Below the pieces are notes generated by a model. That model was not told the DNA's origin. It was given only the letters and a program-made list of their open reading frames with translations, and ran no database searches. 64,000 nucleotides of DNA from a virus: the IMG/VR virus record IMGVR_UViG_3300032334_001128, positions 1 to 64,000 of that record; one strand, 5' to 3'. The translations under genes were made by a program, and so were the position numbers. How positions within the stretch are numbered: the first letter of the stretch is position 1; each line of letters opens with the position of its first letter. Shown here piece after piece: positions 23,685-30,324 of the stretch.

Positions 23685-23720
23685 AAAACCCCTGGGAAAC
23701 CAGGGGTTTTTGCTATTTTT
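23685..23720 (+). terminator. Hairpin terminator
   Basis: AAAACCCCTGG-GAAA-CCAGGGGTTTT, then TGCTATTTTT. Confidence 0.85.
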
Positions 23721-23780
23721 GCCGGAAAATAGATCTAAATTGTTGCTTATGATCATGATCACCCTTTATAATTTAGGAAT

Positions 23781-23798
23781 ACTGATCTTCGGATCAGT
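23781..23798 (+). promoter_or_regulatory. UUCG-tetraloop hairpin in the NlpC leader
   Basis: ACTGATC-TTCG-GATCAGT, a perfect 7-bp stem with the very stable cUUCGg loop, 58 bp before the lipoprotein start. Candidate 5' UTR stability or regulatory element. Confidence 0.55.
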
Positions 23799-23855
23799 AG
23801 TTGGGAGACCCGACAATAAACGACCTGTACTAACGCAAGGAAAGGTGGTCGCTAA

Positions 23856-24416
23856 ATGAAGAGGTTCATCACAATAGCTAGTGTGCTCCTACTACTAGCT
23901 GGATGTTCATCAGCTGCAGCTGGATATGATCGAAAGCCGGTCGATCCTGTGCAGAAATTGAGTATTGTAAAAGCTAAGACTTTTACCCAAAAGGTAAAGT
24001 CTCAGCGTAATGCAATACGGATGAAGCAGGTTCTAAAGTACCTACGGACTAGAGTGGATCGGACATCGTATGTCTTTTCCGGATCTAGCCCTAGGGGATG
24101 GGACTGCTCGGGATTGGTACGCTGGACCTATGAACGGTTTGGCCTAGAAATCCCTCACTCTGCCAATAAGCAAGCGCATATTGGTAAGCGTGTATCTCAC
24201 CCCGTCCCTGGGGATATAGTTGTGTTCGCTTATAACGGCAGCACTAACTTTTATCACGCTGCGATCTATCTAGGGAACGGAAAGATCATTAACGCTCACT
24301 ACGGAGCTGGTACCACGATCATTCAACCATTGAGTGATTACAAAAGTGGCCAGATCCGGTTTGTTAGGGTTATTGATCAATTTGTCCCTAAAAAAGTTGG
24401 ATCGTATTTCAACTAA
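23856..24416 (+). CDS. NlpC/P60 peptidase lipoprotein
   Basis: 186 residues. Signal peptide with lipobox LLAGC (lipid-anchor Cys17), then an NlpC/P60 domain with Cys84 (WDCSGLVRW), His134 (FYHAAIYLG) and His148 (INAHYG) as the expected triad. The product should sit on the outer face of the membrane and cleave peptidoglycan peptides. A lipid anchor is unusual for a lysin and suggests a role in superinfection exclusion or wall remodelling; that is inference. Own promoter region, leader hairpin, GGAAAGGTGG site and terminator. Confidence 0.88.
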   Translation: MKRFITIASVLLLLAGCSSAAAGYDRKPVDPVQKLSIVKAKTFTQKVKSQRNAIRMKQVLKYLRTRVDRTSYVFSGSSPRGWDCSGLVRWTYERFGLEIPHSANKQAHIGKRVSHPVPGDIVVFAYNGSTNFYHAAIYLGNGKIINAHYGAGTTIIQPLSDYKSGQIRFVRVIDQFVPKKVGSYFN

Positions 24417-24421
24417 ATACG

Positions 24422-24456
24422 GAAAGAGCTACAGCTTACGCTGTAGCTCTTTTTCC
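24422..24456 (+). terminator. Strong hairpin terminator
   Basis: GAAAGAGCTACAGC with GCTGTAGCTCTTTTTC, ending in a U run. Confidence 0.85.
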
Positions 24457-24465
24457 GTTTTAGAG

Positions 24466-24494
24466 TTGCTTTTTGTTTTGTAATCTGCTACCAT
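24466..24494 (+). promoter_or_regulatory. Promoter of non-coding RNA candidate 3
   Basis: TTGCTT at 24466-24471 and TACCAT at 24489-24494, 17-bp spacing. Transcription would begin at the first hairpin (24501). Confidence 0.5.
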
Positions 24495-24500
24495 CATAAA

Positions 24501-24640
24501 GAGCCAATCAATAACGGTTTGTCATATTGTTTGGTTGGCTCGGCTTAGTAGTTTTTTGATTGTATTTCCCTACTAAGTCAGTTGTTTCCTTTCCATAAAG
24601 GCTCCCCGATAGTTTGTATTCCTATCGGGGAGTTTTATTT
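24501..24640 (+). ncRNA. Three-hairpin small RNA with anti-RBS segment, candidate 3
   Basis: Stem 1: GAGCCAATCAA with TTGGTTGGCTC (24501-24541). Stem 2: CTTAGTAG with CTACTAAG (24544-24577). Stem 3 and terminator: CTCCCCGATAG with CTATCGGGGAG (24602-24632), then TTTTATTTTT. The linker between stems 2 and 3 contains GTTTCCTTTCC, complementary to the GGAAAGGAAAC site of the small genes. No coding frame or ribosome-binding site. Confidence 0.65.
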
Positions 24641-24668
24641 TTACGGAGGATCTAATTCTGGCGTGTTG

Positions 24669-24695
24669 TTGCGAATGTCGGTAGTAAGGTGTAAT
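24669..24695 (+). promoter_or_regulatory. Cassette promoter
   Basis: TTGCGAATGTCGG from 24669 and TGTAATCTGG from 24690; GGCGTGTT, the reverse complement of AACACGCC, lies directly upstream. Confidence 0.65.
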
Positions 24696-24720
24696 CTGGT
24701 TATGACGAAAGGAAGTCATA

Positions 24721-24903
24721 ATGATTGGTGAAATTATCGCTATCAAAGTTATTGCTAAAATCGCAACCAAGGTATTAGCCCCGATTGCTAACGAACACAA
24801 ATCTCTAGACATTGCTCACAAGGTAGTGTCTGGTCTTGATAGTGTTGGAATTGACGATGTAAAGGAACTTGTATCTCTTAGGCGTAAAAAGAGAGTAAGG
24901 TGA
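24721..24903 (+). CDS. 60-residue helical basic protein
   Basis: Amphipathic N-terminus (IGEIIAIKVIAKIATKVLAPIA) and a basic end (LRRKKRVR). Could be membrane-active or nucleic-acid binding. ACGAAAGGAAG precedes the start. Confidence 0.6.
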   Translation: MIGEIIAIKVIAKIATKVLAPIANEHKSLDIAHKVVSGLDSVGIDDVKELVSLRRKKRVR

Positions 24904-24907
24904 GACT

Positions 24908-25114
24908 ATGGAAAAGTGTTCGAGATGCGATAGAGATGTTGAGTTAGAACTTACTAGTTCGGAGTTCGGGGAGTGTCCGGAATGTAATGAAATCACGGAG
25001 CAAGAGATCTCTAAGAATGAAGCAATTATGGAGCAGGTATTCACTAGGCACGAAGCTGAGAGTGAAGCTGTAATCAAGGGGATCCAGGAAAGAATGGGAA
25101 GGTTCTACGACTAG
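24908..25114 (+). CDS. 68-residue zinc-ribbon/helix protein
   Basis: CSRC and CPEC form a zinc ribbon followed by a long acidic helix. It starts 5 bp after the previous stop. No family recognised. Confidence 0.65.
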   Translation: MEKCSRCDRDVELELTSSEFGECPECNEITEQEISKNEAIMEQVFTRHEAESEAVIKGIQERMGRFYD

Positions 25115-25205
25115 CTGCTCCGGCCGGTAAAGGATCTAAAAATAATTATTTATTTCGGGAATAAATCTAAGAAGTAATCAGTTCTTATTCTTGGAAAGGA
25201 TACTT

Positions 25206-25409
25206 ATGTTTATAGAGCAACCCAGAGATGCCGAAATGGCAGAACTATTTGCGTTAGGTCTAATCAAAGAGCCTAAGGAAGAACCAAGACTAATCCTTGT
25301 TCCTTGTAAGCACCCGAAGTGGTGTAAGACACACGGGACTACACGGATTAGGTTTAGAATCCTGAAAAATAGAATCAAAAGAATTCTAAAATTTGGGAAT
25401 AAATCCTAA
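25206..25409 (+). CDS. 67-residue protein with basic C-terminus
   Basis: Start at 25206 behind TGGAAAGGAT. CKHPKWCKTHGTTRIRF could bind zinc. The last codons (KRILKFGNKS) are formed by the promoter sequence AATTTGGGAATAAATCC of the next cassette. Confidence 0.6.
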   Translation: MFIEQPRDAEMAELFALGLIKEPKEEPRLILVPCKHPKWCKTHGTTRIRFRILKNRIKRILKFGNKS

Positions 25410-25443
25410 ACAAATCTAGTTCTATTTACTGAAAGGAAAATAA

Positions 25444-25605
25444 ATGACTAATCAAATCCCAGACCCAGACCAGAACCCGTTACTGAAATCACCACGCCTA
25501 AACCTAGAAACAGGTGAAGGGCGTAGAAGTTTCTTAGAGTGGTTATTTGACCCCGAAGTTGATAAAGCCTTTGAGCAGGCTTTCCCGTTAGAAGAAGGAG
25601 AGTGA
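25444..25605 (+). CDS. 53-residue protein MTNQIPDPDQNPLL, paralogue of 11775
   Basis: Same start and same WLFDPEVD-AF-QAFP end as the minus-strand gene at 11775-11933; the middle differs. This copy has a normal GAAAGGAAAA site. Coupled to the next gene through AAGGAG in its last codons. Function unknown. Confidence 0.75.
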   Translation: MTNQIPDPDQNPLLKSPRLNLETGEGRRSFLEWLFDPEVDKAFEQAFPLEEGE

Positions 25606-25607
25606 GA

Positions 25608-25772
25608 GTGAGAGCAAGAGTGAAGCTAACACCTGAACAGATCACTGAGTTGGATAAGTTCCAGACACGGAAGCTCTATGAGTTTGTCTATCTAGGGATG
25701 GCCGCCGGTATTATCCCCTTTGTCCCTAACCTAAGACTTAGCCGGATGGTGAGGAAGCTAAAACAGATCTAA
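25608..25772 (+). CDS. 54-residue basic protein, GTG start
   Basis: GTG at 25608 lies 7 nt after AAGGAG; a GTG at 25602 is an alternative. KLTPEQITELDKFQ followed by a hydrophobic patch (MAAGIIPFVPNL) and a basic tail. The stop is inside an AGATCT spacer palindrome. Confidence 0.55.
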   Translation: MRARVKLTPEQITELDKFQTRKLYEFVYLGMAAGIIPFVPNLRLSRMVRKLKQI

Positions 25773-25789
25773 ACTCGCCTAAGTAAATG

Positions 25790-25817
25790 TTGCGAAATGT
25801 CTGTTGCTCAGTGTAAA
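25790..25817 (+). promoter_or_regulatory. Cassette promoter
   Basis: TTGCGAAATGTC at 25790 and TGTAAACTG at 25812, 16-bp spacing. Confidence 0.75.
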
Positions 25818-25848
25818 CTGAAACACCAACTAGGAAAAGGAGTGTCTT

Positions 25849-26085
25849 ATGACTCACGCTGTTTATCTAAGAGACGATGTATTTGGAGATGTAATCGAAG
25901 CTTTATGGTTCTGTTCGGATCCTTGTGCTAGAACTCACCCTGAGTATCAGGGCTGGAACGGTTGCCAAGAAAACTACTCGCAACCAAACTGCCAGAACGA
26001 AATGTGTAAAGAAGCCTTGAGTTGGTATTGCGAAGATGAGCAAATCTGGTATATTGGAGATACACCACAAGAGAAAGCGAACTAA
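25849..26085 (+). CDS. 78-residue Cys-rich protein
   Basis: CSDPC, CQEN, CQNEMC and WYCEDEQIWYIGD; probable zinc site and tryptophan-rich surface. GGAAAAGGAG precedes the ATG. First of four overlapping genes (25849-26574). Confidence 0.65.
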   Translation: MTHAVYLRDDVFGDVIEALWFCSDPCARTHPEYQGWNGCQENYSQPNCQNEMCKEALSWYCEDEQIWYIGDTPQEKAN

Positions 26086-26246
26086 TGGAAATCATTGACC
26101 AAATCCTAAAAAACTTAGTCAAGTCTGGCAGAGTTGATAAAGAAGATAACGCTTATGCGTATCTTGCTGGAATGGCTTTCGCTGTTCTTACAGAAGAACA
26201 GCAACAAGAAATCTTAGCGATTACTGAAAAGGAGTATGAGCATTGA
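26085..26246 (+). CDS. 53-residue helical protein
   Basis: Starts on the previous stop (TAATG). Helical (IIDQILKNLVKSGRV, LTEEQQQEILAI). The next gene's TTG lies inside its last codons. Confidence 0.65.
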   Translation: MEIIDQILKNLVKSGRVDKEDNAYAYLAGMAFAVLTEEQQQEILAITEKEYEH

Positions 26247-26428
26247 GCAAGTATGTAAAACACCTAACTAATGACGAACTGCTAGAACGCTTGGCAGATG
26301 AGTTAGCAACTATGCACAAGGAAACCTACATTGAGTTAGGTTCTTGGGAAACTGCCAGAGAGTTAGTAGAGCGTTTCTACGAAGTAAATACCGAAGTGAC
26401 TGTTGGCAGAAAAAAGGAACAGAGATGA
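26243..26428 (+). CDS. 61-residue helical protein, TTG start
   Basis: TTG at 26243 overlaps the previous stop, with AAAAGGAG about 10 nt upstream. Helical (LTNDELLERLADELATMHKET). Overlaps the next gene by 4 bp. Confidence 0.6.
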   Translation: MSKYVKHLTNDELLERLADELATMHKETYIELGSWETARELVERFYEVNTEVTVGRKKEQR

Positions 26429-26574
26429 ATAAACTAAACCACATTCTATCTATGCTCTCCGGTGAAAGTCAGATCGATGTGTTTCTTCTTGCCGAAGATG
26501 AAGCTTTGGTTGAGATGATTACGAGTGGAACTGATTACGCTGAACTGCTAGACTATCTAAACGATAATTACTAG
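26425..26574 (+). CDS. 49-residue acidic helical protein
   Basis: ATG at 26425 behind AAAAAAGGAAC and overlapping the previous stop (ATGA). No family recognised. Confidence 0.6.
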   Translation: MNKLNHILSMLSGESQIDVFLLAEDEALVEMITSGTDYAELLDYLNDNY

Positions 26575-26585
26575 GAAAGGAAATT

Positions 26586-26792
26586 ATGTTTAGGAAATAC
26601 TATGTCTATATTTTTGATTGCGTTCATTGTGCCAAGTTCTACGGAGAGCAATCTCTAACTAGAACTGGTGAATTGCTTTGTCCGTCTTGTGGAGCAGAGC
26701 AGTGGAAAGAAAGCGATTATGTTGAGAAGATGAGAGTGAAGCGTAAGCCTAAACCCTTTGACCCCTTGATTGCTTTTGCCGATTACATCTAA
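26586..26792 (+). CDS. 68-residue zinc-ribbon protein
   Basis: CVHC and CPSC define a zinc ribbon between aromatic strands, with a basic segment MRVKRKPKP. AGGAAAGGAAA precedes the ATG, just 11 bp behind the previous gene. Confidence 0.7.
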   Translation: MFRKYYVYIFDCVHCAKFYGEQSLTRTGELLCPSCGAEQWKESDYVEKMRVKRKPKPFDPLIAFADYI

Positions 26793-26962
26793 TCATTCTT
26801 CACAAAGCTTCCCCGGTGATCACTAGATCGCCGGGGATCTTTATACCTGGATCAGATCAGATCCGGATCAGTTGATCAAGCCGGATCGGATCTTGCCTGG
26901 CCGGTGCAGCTAGATCCGGAATGATCTCTCCGGAAGGATCTCCCGAAACACCTTACGAAATC

Positions 26963-26990
26963 TTGACAAGACACGCCTAACTGATAAACT
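26963..26990 (+). promoter_or_regulatory. Cassette promoter
   Basis: TTGACA at 26963-26968 and TAAACT at 26985-26990, 16-bp spacing; here the ACACGCC box (26971) lies within the spacer. Confidence 0.65.
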
Positions 26991-27017
26991 GGAACTACCA
27001 TTCGGGAAAGGAATGAA

Positions 27018-27185
27018 ATGAACAAGGCGAATAAGGCAAGGCGTAATGCCGAAGCGTTAGCGTTAGAGATTATCTTGCGTGAGCGTTCACGCTCTAACGC
27101 TTCTGGCGTTCACGCCAACAAGGCAGACAAGCGAGCAAGAACTCGCAAGGCTAGACTAAACAAGGCGATAAGAGAGTGGAACTAA
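27018..27185 (+). CDS. 55-residue highly basic protein
   Basis: Very rich in Arg, Lys and Ala (NKANKARRNAEALA, RARTRKARLNKAI), likely nucleic-acid binding. GGGAAAGGAA precedes the ATG; TAATG couples it to the next gene. The DNA contains the repeated words CGTTAGCGTTAG and GAGCGTTCACGCTC. Confidence 0.6.
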   Translation: MNKANKARRNAEALALEIILRERSRSNASGVHANKADKRARTRKARLNKAIREWN

Positions 27186-27304
27186 TGACTAAAAGAGAAC
27201 TAACACCTGAGCAAGCTAAGGCCAAGCGTGCTGATGAGATTGCTTGCCGAGTATCTCTAAGCTTGTTTGTAATCTTTATGCTTATCCAAGTATTTACTAG
27301 ATAA
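27185..27304 (+). CDS. 39-residue membrane protein
   Basis: Charged N-terminus (KRELTPEQAKAKRADEI) and one C-terminal hydrophobic segment (VSLSLFVIFMLIQVF). Coupled to the basic protein gene. Confidence 0.6.
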   Translation: MTKRELTPEQAKAKRADEIACRVSLSLFVIFMLIQVFTR

Positions 27305-27381
27305 AAACGGATCCAAATTTATTTCTAATTTCGGGAATAAATCTGTTAGAGTTTGAGTTGTTATTACTGAAAGGAATAAAA

Positions 27382-27906
27382 ATGACCAACTATGAAAAGT
27401 CTTATGACGAAGCCAAAACTAAGAAGTTCACCAAGCCTGAACTTTGGAGTGAAATCTTACCTAACCTATGGCTAGGTGGAACTGACGATAATGACCGAGT
27501 TGGTGATAAGCATTGCGAGTTTGATAGACAAGACATCTCTATCAAGCCACGACACTTTGATAGTGTCTATACCTTTTATGCTCACGCTAATCCTGTTGAT
27601 TGGCTAGTGAAAGAGTTTAGATACGGCTACTTTGATAGTGCTGATACTGACTTTGATAAGTCAGCGTTTATGCGTATCGCTTACAACATCTTTACTGATT
27701 GGAAGTCTGGCGATAAAGTGTTGGTGCGTTGCCAAGCAGGTCTAAATAGGTCTGGCTTACTTATGGCGATAGTGCTAATGCTTGACGGCTACGAAATCCA
27801 AGAAGCGATTGACCTTATGCGTGAGAAGCGACACGAACTAGTGCTGTTCAACCCTAACTTTGTTGAGTGGTTGAGAAACCTAGACATTACCAACCCTAGT
27901 TGGTAG
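27382..27906 (+). CDS. Dual-specificity/tyrosine phosphatase-like protein
   Basis: 174 residues from the ATG behind ACTGAAAGGAA. ILPNLWLGG is the usual entry of the DSP fold and Cys117-QAGLN-Arg123-S is a CX5R phosphate loop. The His normally before the Cys is Arg (VRCQAG), seen in some atypical phosphatases. It may dephosphorylate host proteins or RNA caps/nucleotides; the substrate is unknown. The stop codon lies in a 15-bp hairpin (27879-27914). Confidence 0.8.
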   Translation: MTNYEKSYDEAKTKKFTKPELWSEILPNLWLGGTDDNDRVGDKHCEFDRQDISIKPRHFDSVYTFYAHANPVDWLVKEFRYGYFDSADTDFDKSAFMRIAYNIFTDWKSGDKVLVRCQAGLNRSGLLMAIVLMLDGYEIQEAIDLMREKRHELVLFNPNFVEWLRNLDITNPSW

Positions 27907-27914
27907 TGTCTAGG
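27879..27914 (+). terminator. Long hairpin over the stop codon
   Basis: CCTAGACATTACCAA pairs with TTGGTAGTGTCTAGG (one G-U) around a 6-nt loop; no U run follows. Confidence 0.5.
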
Positions 27915-28067
27915 GTTGAGGCCGAAGCTTGGAGATCACTAGATAAGATCACACCGGGCCGGCCGGGGGATCCAATTGGATCTACAAACACGCTAATAAA
28001 TAGAGTTGCGAATTATTTGTTTGTGTGGTTAGATTGACTTATTCCCGATTAGAAAAGGAGAAATAAA

Positions 28068-28298
28068 ATGGGAAAGAAGAAACTAGATACTTGGGCGTGG
28101 TTTGTTGCTCAGTATGAAAGTCAGGGCTACAAGTCTCTAAATCAGTTCGCAATCGCAACGGGCTTACAGAAGTCTAGCCTGAGTAGGTATTTCCACAATC
28201 AGCGACACATTCCGTCAAACACACTTGCTACGCTCTGCCGAGAGTTGCGTGTCTCACCTTACGAGTTGCTAACTGCTATTGGTGAGAAAGTTTCATAA
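28068..28298 (+). CDS. XRE-type HTH regulator
   Basis: 76 residues. LNQFAIATGLQKSSLSRYFHNQRHIPSNTLATLCRELRVSP is a clear HTH_3 pattern. AAAAGGAG precedes the ATG. Third small XRE regulator of the window; targets unknown. Confidence 0.8.
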   Translation: MGKKKLDTWAWFVAQYESQGYKSLNQFAIATGLQKSSLSRYFHNQRHIPSNTLATLCRELRVSPYELLTAIGEKVS

Positions 28299-28382
28299 GC
28301 CAATCTCATAGAAAGAGATAACACCTGAGCAAGTGTTCTAAACTGCTCACTTACCGATAGACTTACAACATAAGGAGTTCTA

Positions 28383-28487
28383 ATGAAAAAGAAGCTTGCT
28401 AAAAGTTTGCTAAGTCTTAGTGGTGCTCTAATGGGTATTGCTCATAGATTATCTTGGACTGCTCATAACCTAAACACTAAAAAATAA
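28383..28487 (+). CDS. 34-residue amphipathic peptide
   Basis: MKKKLAKSLLSLSGALMGIA, a short basic amphipathic helix. AAGGAG precedes the ATG. Followed by another small gene after 13 bp. Confidence 0.55.
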   Translation: MKKKLAKSLLSLSGALMGIAHRLSWTAHNLNTKK

Positions 28488-28500
28488 AGGAACAGATCTA

Positions 28501-28629
28501 ATGACTGATAAAAATAAATCTAAGCTAGCTAAAAAAGAAAGCTGGTCTTGTATGCTGTGTGGAGCTACTACAACGGATCCAACACAAGCTCTAATCACTT
28601 ATTTCCACTGGCCTTGCCCTAAAAGGTAA
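28501..28629 (+). CDS. 42-residue zinc-ribbon-like protein
   Basis: CMLC, FHWPCPKR and a Lys-rich start. AAAGGAAC lies upstream of the ATG. Possibly one zinc site from CxxC, His and Cys. Confidence 0.6.
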   Translation: MTDKNKSKLAKKESWSCMLCGATTTDPTQALITYFHWPCPKR

Positions 28630-28652
28630 TAAAAGAAACACCGAATAAATAC

Positions 28653-28680
28653 TTGTGTATTTGTTCCCTTGTGGTATAAA
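28653..28680 (+). promoter_or_regulatory. Cassette promoter
   Basis: TTGTGT at 28653 and TATAAACTGG at 28675, 16-bp spacing. Confidence 0.7.
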
Positions 28681-28712
28681 CTGGACTTATCTCTCGGAAA
28701 GGAGATTAGGAA

Positions 28713-28916
28713 ATGAAGTTCTTTGTTCGTAGATTACTTGCTGGTGTTGTTATCGTTCCACTTACGGCAGTTGCTTATGTTCTTGTCTGTGCTTTGCTTA
28801 TCGGTCTTGGTGCTGGGCAGAATGAATCGGTTGCTGGGTATTTCGGTATTGGTCTATGGTTTGGTGTAGGCTTGACCTTAGTGTTTGCTTTTGACGCTCT
28901 TAGGAAGGTGAAGTAA
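28713..28916 (+). CDS. Small membrane protein, related to 16337
   Basis: 67 residues, two hydrophobic helices (VVIVPLTAVAYVLVCALLIGLG and GIGLWFGVGLTLVFAF) separated by a short loop. Coupled by TAATG to another membrane protein. Holin-like in size but so are many phage membrane proteins. Confidence 0.65.
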   Translation: MKFFVRRLLAGVVIVPLTAVAYVLVCALLIGLGAGQNESVAGYFGIGLWFGVGLTLVFAFDALRKVK

Positions 28917-29101
28917 TGAAGTTCTTGTTGATGTTCTTGGCTGTCTGGTCTATTGTTGCTGGTATTTATTATGGTGAAGTAGAAGGACACTTTGTATCCT
29001 TGATGATTGGTCTATCTCTTGGTGCTTTACTGATGTTTGGTGCTTTGGTTCTTGCGATTAGTGAGTTGCCACGATTCATTAGGCGTAGGAATAGACGCTA
29101 A
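28916..29101 (+). CDS. Small membrane protein
   Basis: 61 residues, two hydrophobic segments and a strongly basic end (RFIRRRNRR). Coupled to the gene before it; strong terminator follows. Possible holin or antiholin, low certainty. Confidence 0.65.
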   Translation: MKFLLMFLAVWSIVAGIYYGEVEGHFVSLMIGLSLGALLMFGALVLAISELPRFIRRRNRR

Positions 29102-29112
29102 CCTGTTTTACT

Positions 29113-29145
29113 AAACACCCCTAGGAAACTAGGGGTGTTTTTTAT
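29113..29145 (+). terminator. Strong hairpin terminator
   Basis: AAACACCCCTAG-GAAA-CTAGGGGTGTTTTTT. Confidence 0.9.
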
Positions 29146-29162
29146 AGTGGTATCCTTGACTT

Positions 29163-29315
29163 ATGATCGAAATAATTATTTATATTCTTTTAGCTATAAC
29201 TGGGCTGTTTATTTTTTACATAGCTGCCCTGCTACCTATAGCTAAGCTCATCTACACATACGGAGAGTCTAAAGACGATTGGTATTCGCATTATGAGGAA
29301 GAAGCATTAGATTGA
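29163..29315 (+). CDS. 50-residue membrane protein
   Basis: One long N-terminal hydrophobic helix (IIIYILLAITGLFIFYIAAL) and an acidic tail. No clear ribosome-binding site; TATAGT lies 14 nt upstream, so the leader is very short. First of three overlapping membrane-protein genes. Confidence 0.6.
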   Translation: MIEIIIYILLAITGLFIFYIAALLPIAKLIYTYGESKDDWYSHYEEEALD

Positions 29316-29476
29316 TGGAGATTGCTGGTTTAGTATTGATCCTTGTATTCCTGGCCGGATTGACTGCCGGGATCTCATATTTGATCTTGTTCGTGTATGC
29401 TAATCGAGTGATCCGGAATAATGATCCGGATCCACAAACTCTACTCGGAGTAGTATCTCCGAAGAAAGAAGACTAA
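29315..29476 (+). CDS. 53-residue membrane protein
   Basis: One or two hydrophobic segments at the start, charged end. The ATG overlaps the previous stop (TGATG) and its own stop overlaps the next ATG. GATC-rich DNA, unlike the upstream cassettes. Possible holin component given the cell-wall-binding protein that follows. Confidence 0.6.
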   Translation: MEIAGLVLILVFLAGLTAGISYLILFVYANRVIRNNDPDPQTLLGVVSPKKED

Positions 29477-29637
29477 TGTCTAGTTGGCTTATTCGTTTGC
29501 GTGATCTAGTTTGGCCGGCGATCATCTCTGTGATCCTGGTATCTGCTTCTGTGATCGTTGCGTTCTTTGCTCCACCTATCGCCGTAGTTCTAGGACTCGG
29601 TGGTATCTCATTCGCTCTATTAGCTCAGCGTGCTTAG
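29476..29637 (+). CDS. 53-residue membrane protein, holin candidate
   Basis: Two hydrophobic segments (AIISVILVSASVIVAFFAPP and IAVVLGLGGISFALLA). Coupled by TAATG. It precedes a peptidoglycan-binding protein, the position expected of a holin, but the lysin seen in this window lies at its left edge, so the role is inferred. Confidence 0.6.
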   Translation: MSSWLIRLRDLVWPAIISVILVSASVIVAFFAPPIAVVLGLGGISFALLAQRA

Positions 29638-29658
29638 CTGAGAGATTGGTAATAAATT

Positions 29659-30225
29659 ATGTCAAGTAAGAAATCAAATGGATCTGATGATCTAGATCCG
29701 ATCGTAGATCAAGATCAGGATCTAGAAGTTGATCAGATTGTAGATCCGGAGCCGATCGTTGATCAGGATCCGATCGTAGATCCGGTTGTTGATCAGGATC
29801 CGGTTGTTGATCAGGTTGTAGATCCGATCGTAGATCCGGAGCCGATCGTTGTAGCCCCGATCATTGAGATCACTGATGGTGGAATGATCCCGATCCCTTC
29901 TCGCCCGATCGTTCCTCAGGAAGTAACTCCGGCTGGCCCGGCTGTTGTTGGGTTTGGAGTCTTTGATGAAGTGTTCCTGGACAAGTGTATCTACAAGAAT
30001 GTATACAATCGTAAGTCGCTAACGATCCACCACTTACAACGGAGATTGTATGAGCTAGGGTACATCGTAGCTCTAAAGGACAAGGATGGGTATTACGGGG
30101 ATCTAACTAGATCAGCTGTAGCTCAGTTCCAGGCAGATCGTAATCTAGCTGGGGATGGCCTTATGACTGCTGAAGCCTTTGAGCTCATCTTTGCTAACGA
30201 TCCGAATGTGAAAGTCGTTCTATAG
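29659..30225 (+). CDS. Asp-repeat protein with C-terminal peptidoglycan-binding domain
   Basis: 188 residues. Residues 10-75 are an acidic repeat built from IVD, QDP and VVD units; the DNA there holds about 26 GATC words in 230 bp. Residues about 110-180 form a PG_binding_1 domain (LQRRLYELGY, YGDLTRSAVAQFQADRNLAGDG), similar in type to the end of the lysin at the window's left edge. No catalytic domain is present, so it is a wall-binding protein, not a complete lysin. The ribosome-binding site is weak. Confidence 0.75.
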   Translation: MSSKKSNGSDDLDPIVDQDQDLEVDQIVDPEPIVDQDPIVDPVVDQDPVVDQVVDPIVDPEPIVVAPIIEITDGGMIPIPSRPIVPQEVTPAGPAVVGFGVFDEVFLDKCIYKNVYNRKSLTIHHLQRRLYELGYIVALKDKDGYYGDLTRSAVAQFQADRNLAGDGLMTAEAFELIFANDPNVKVVL

Positions 30226-30241
30226 ATCGTTGTTCGCTGTT

Positions 30242-30280
30242 GAGAGATGCCAATCTGTTATACGGGTTGGCATTTCTCGT
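30242..30280 (+). terminator. Hairpin terminator
   Basis: GAGAGATGCCAA pairs with TTGGCATTTCTC, 17 bp after the stop. Confidence 0.65.
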
Positions 30281-30324
30281 TATTATCCTGTAATGTTGGG
30301 AAAAGACAAGACAAAGGAGAAATT

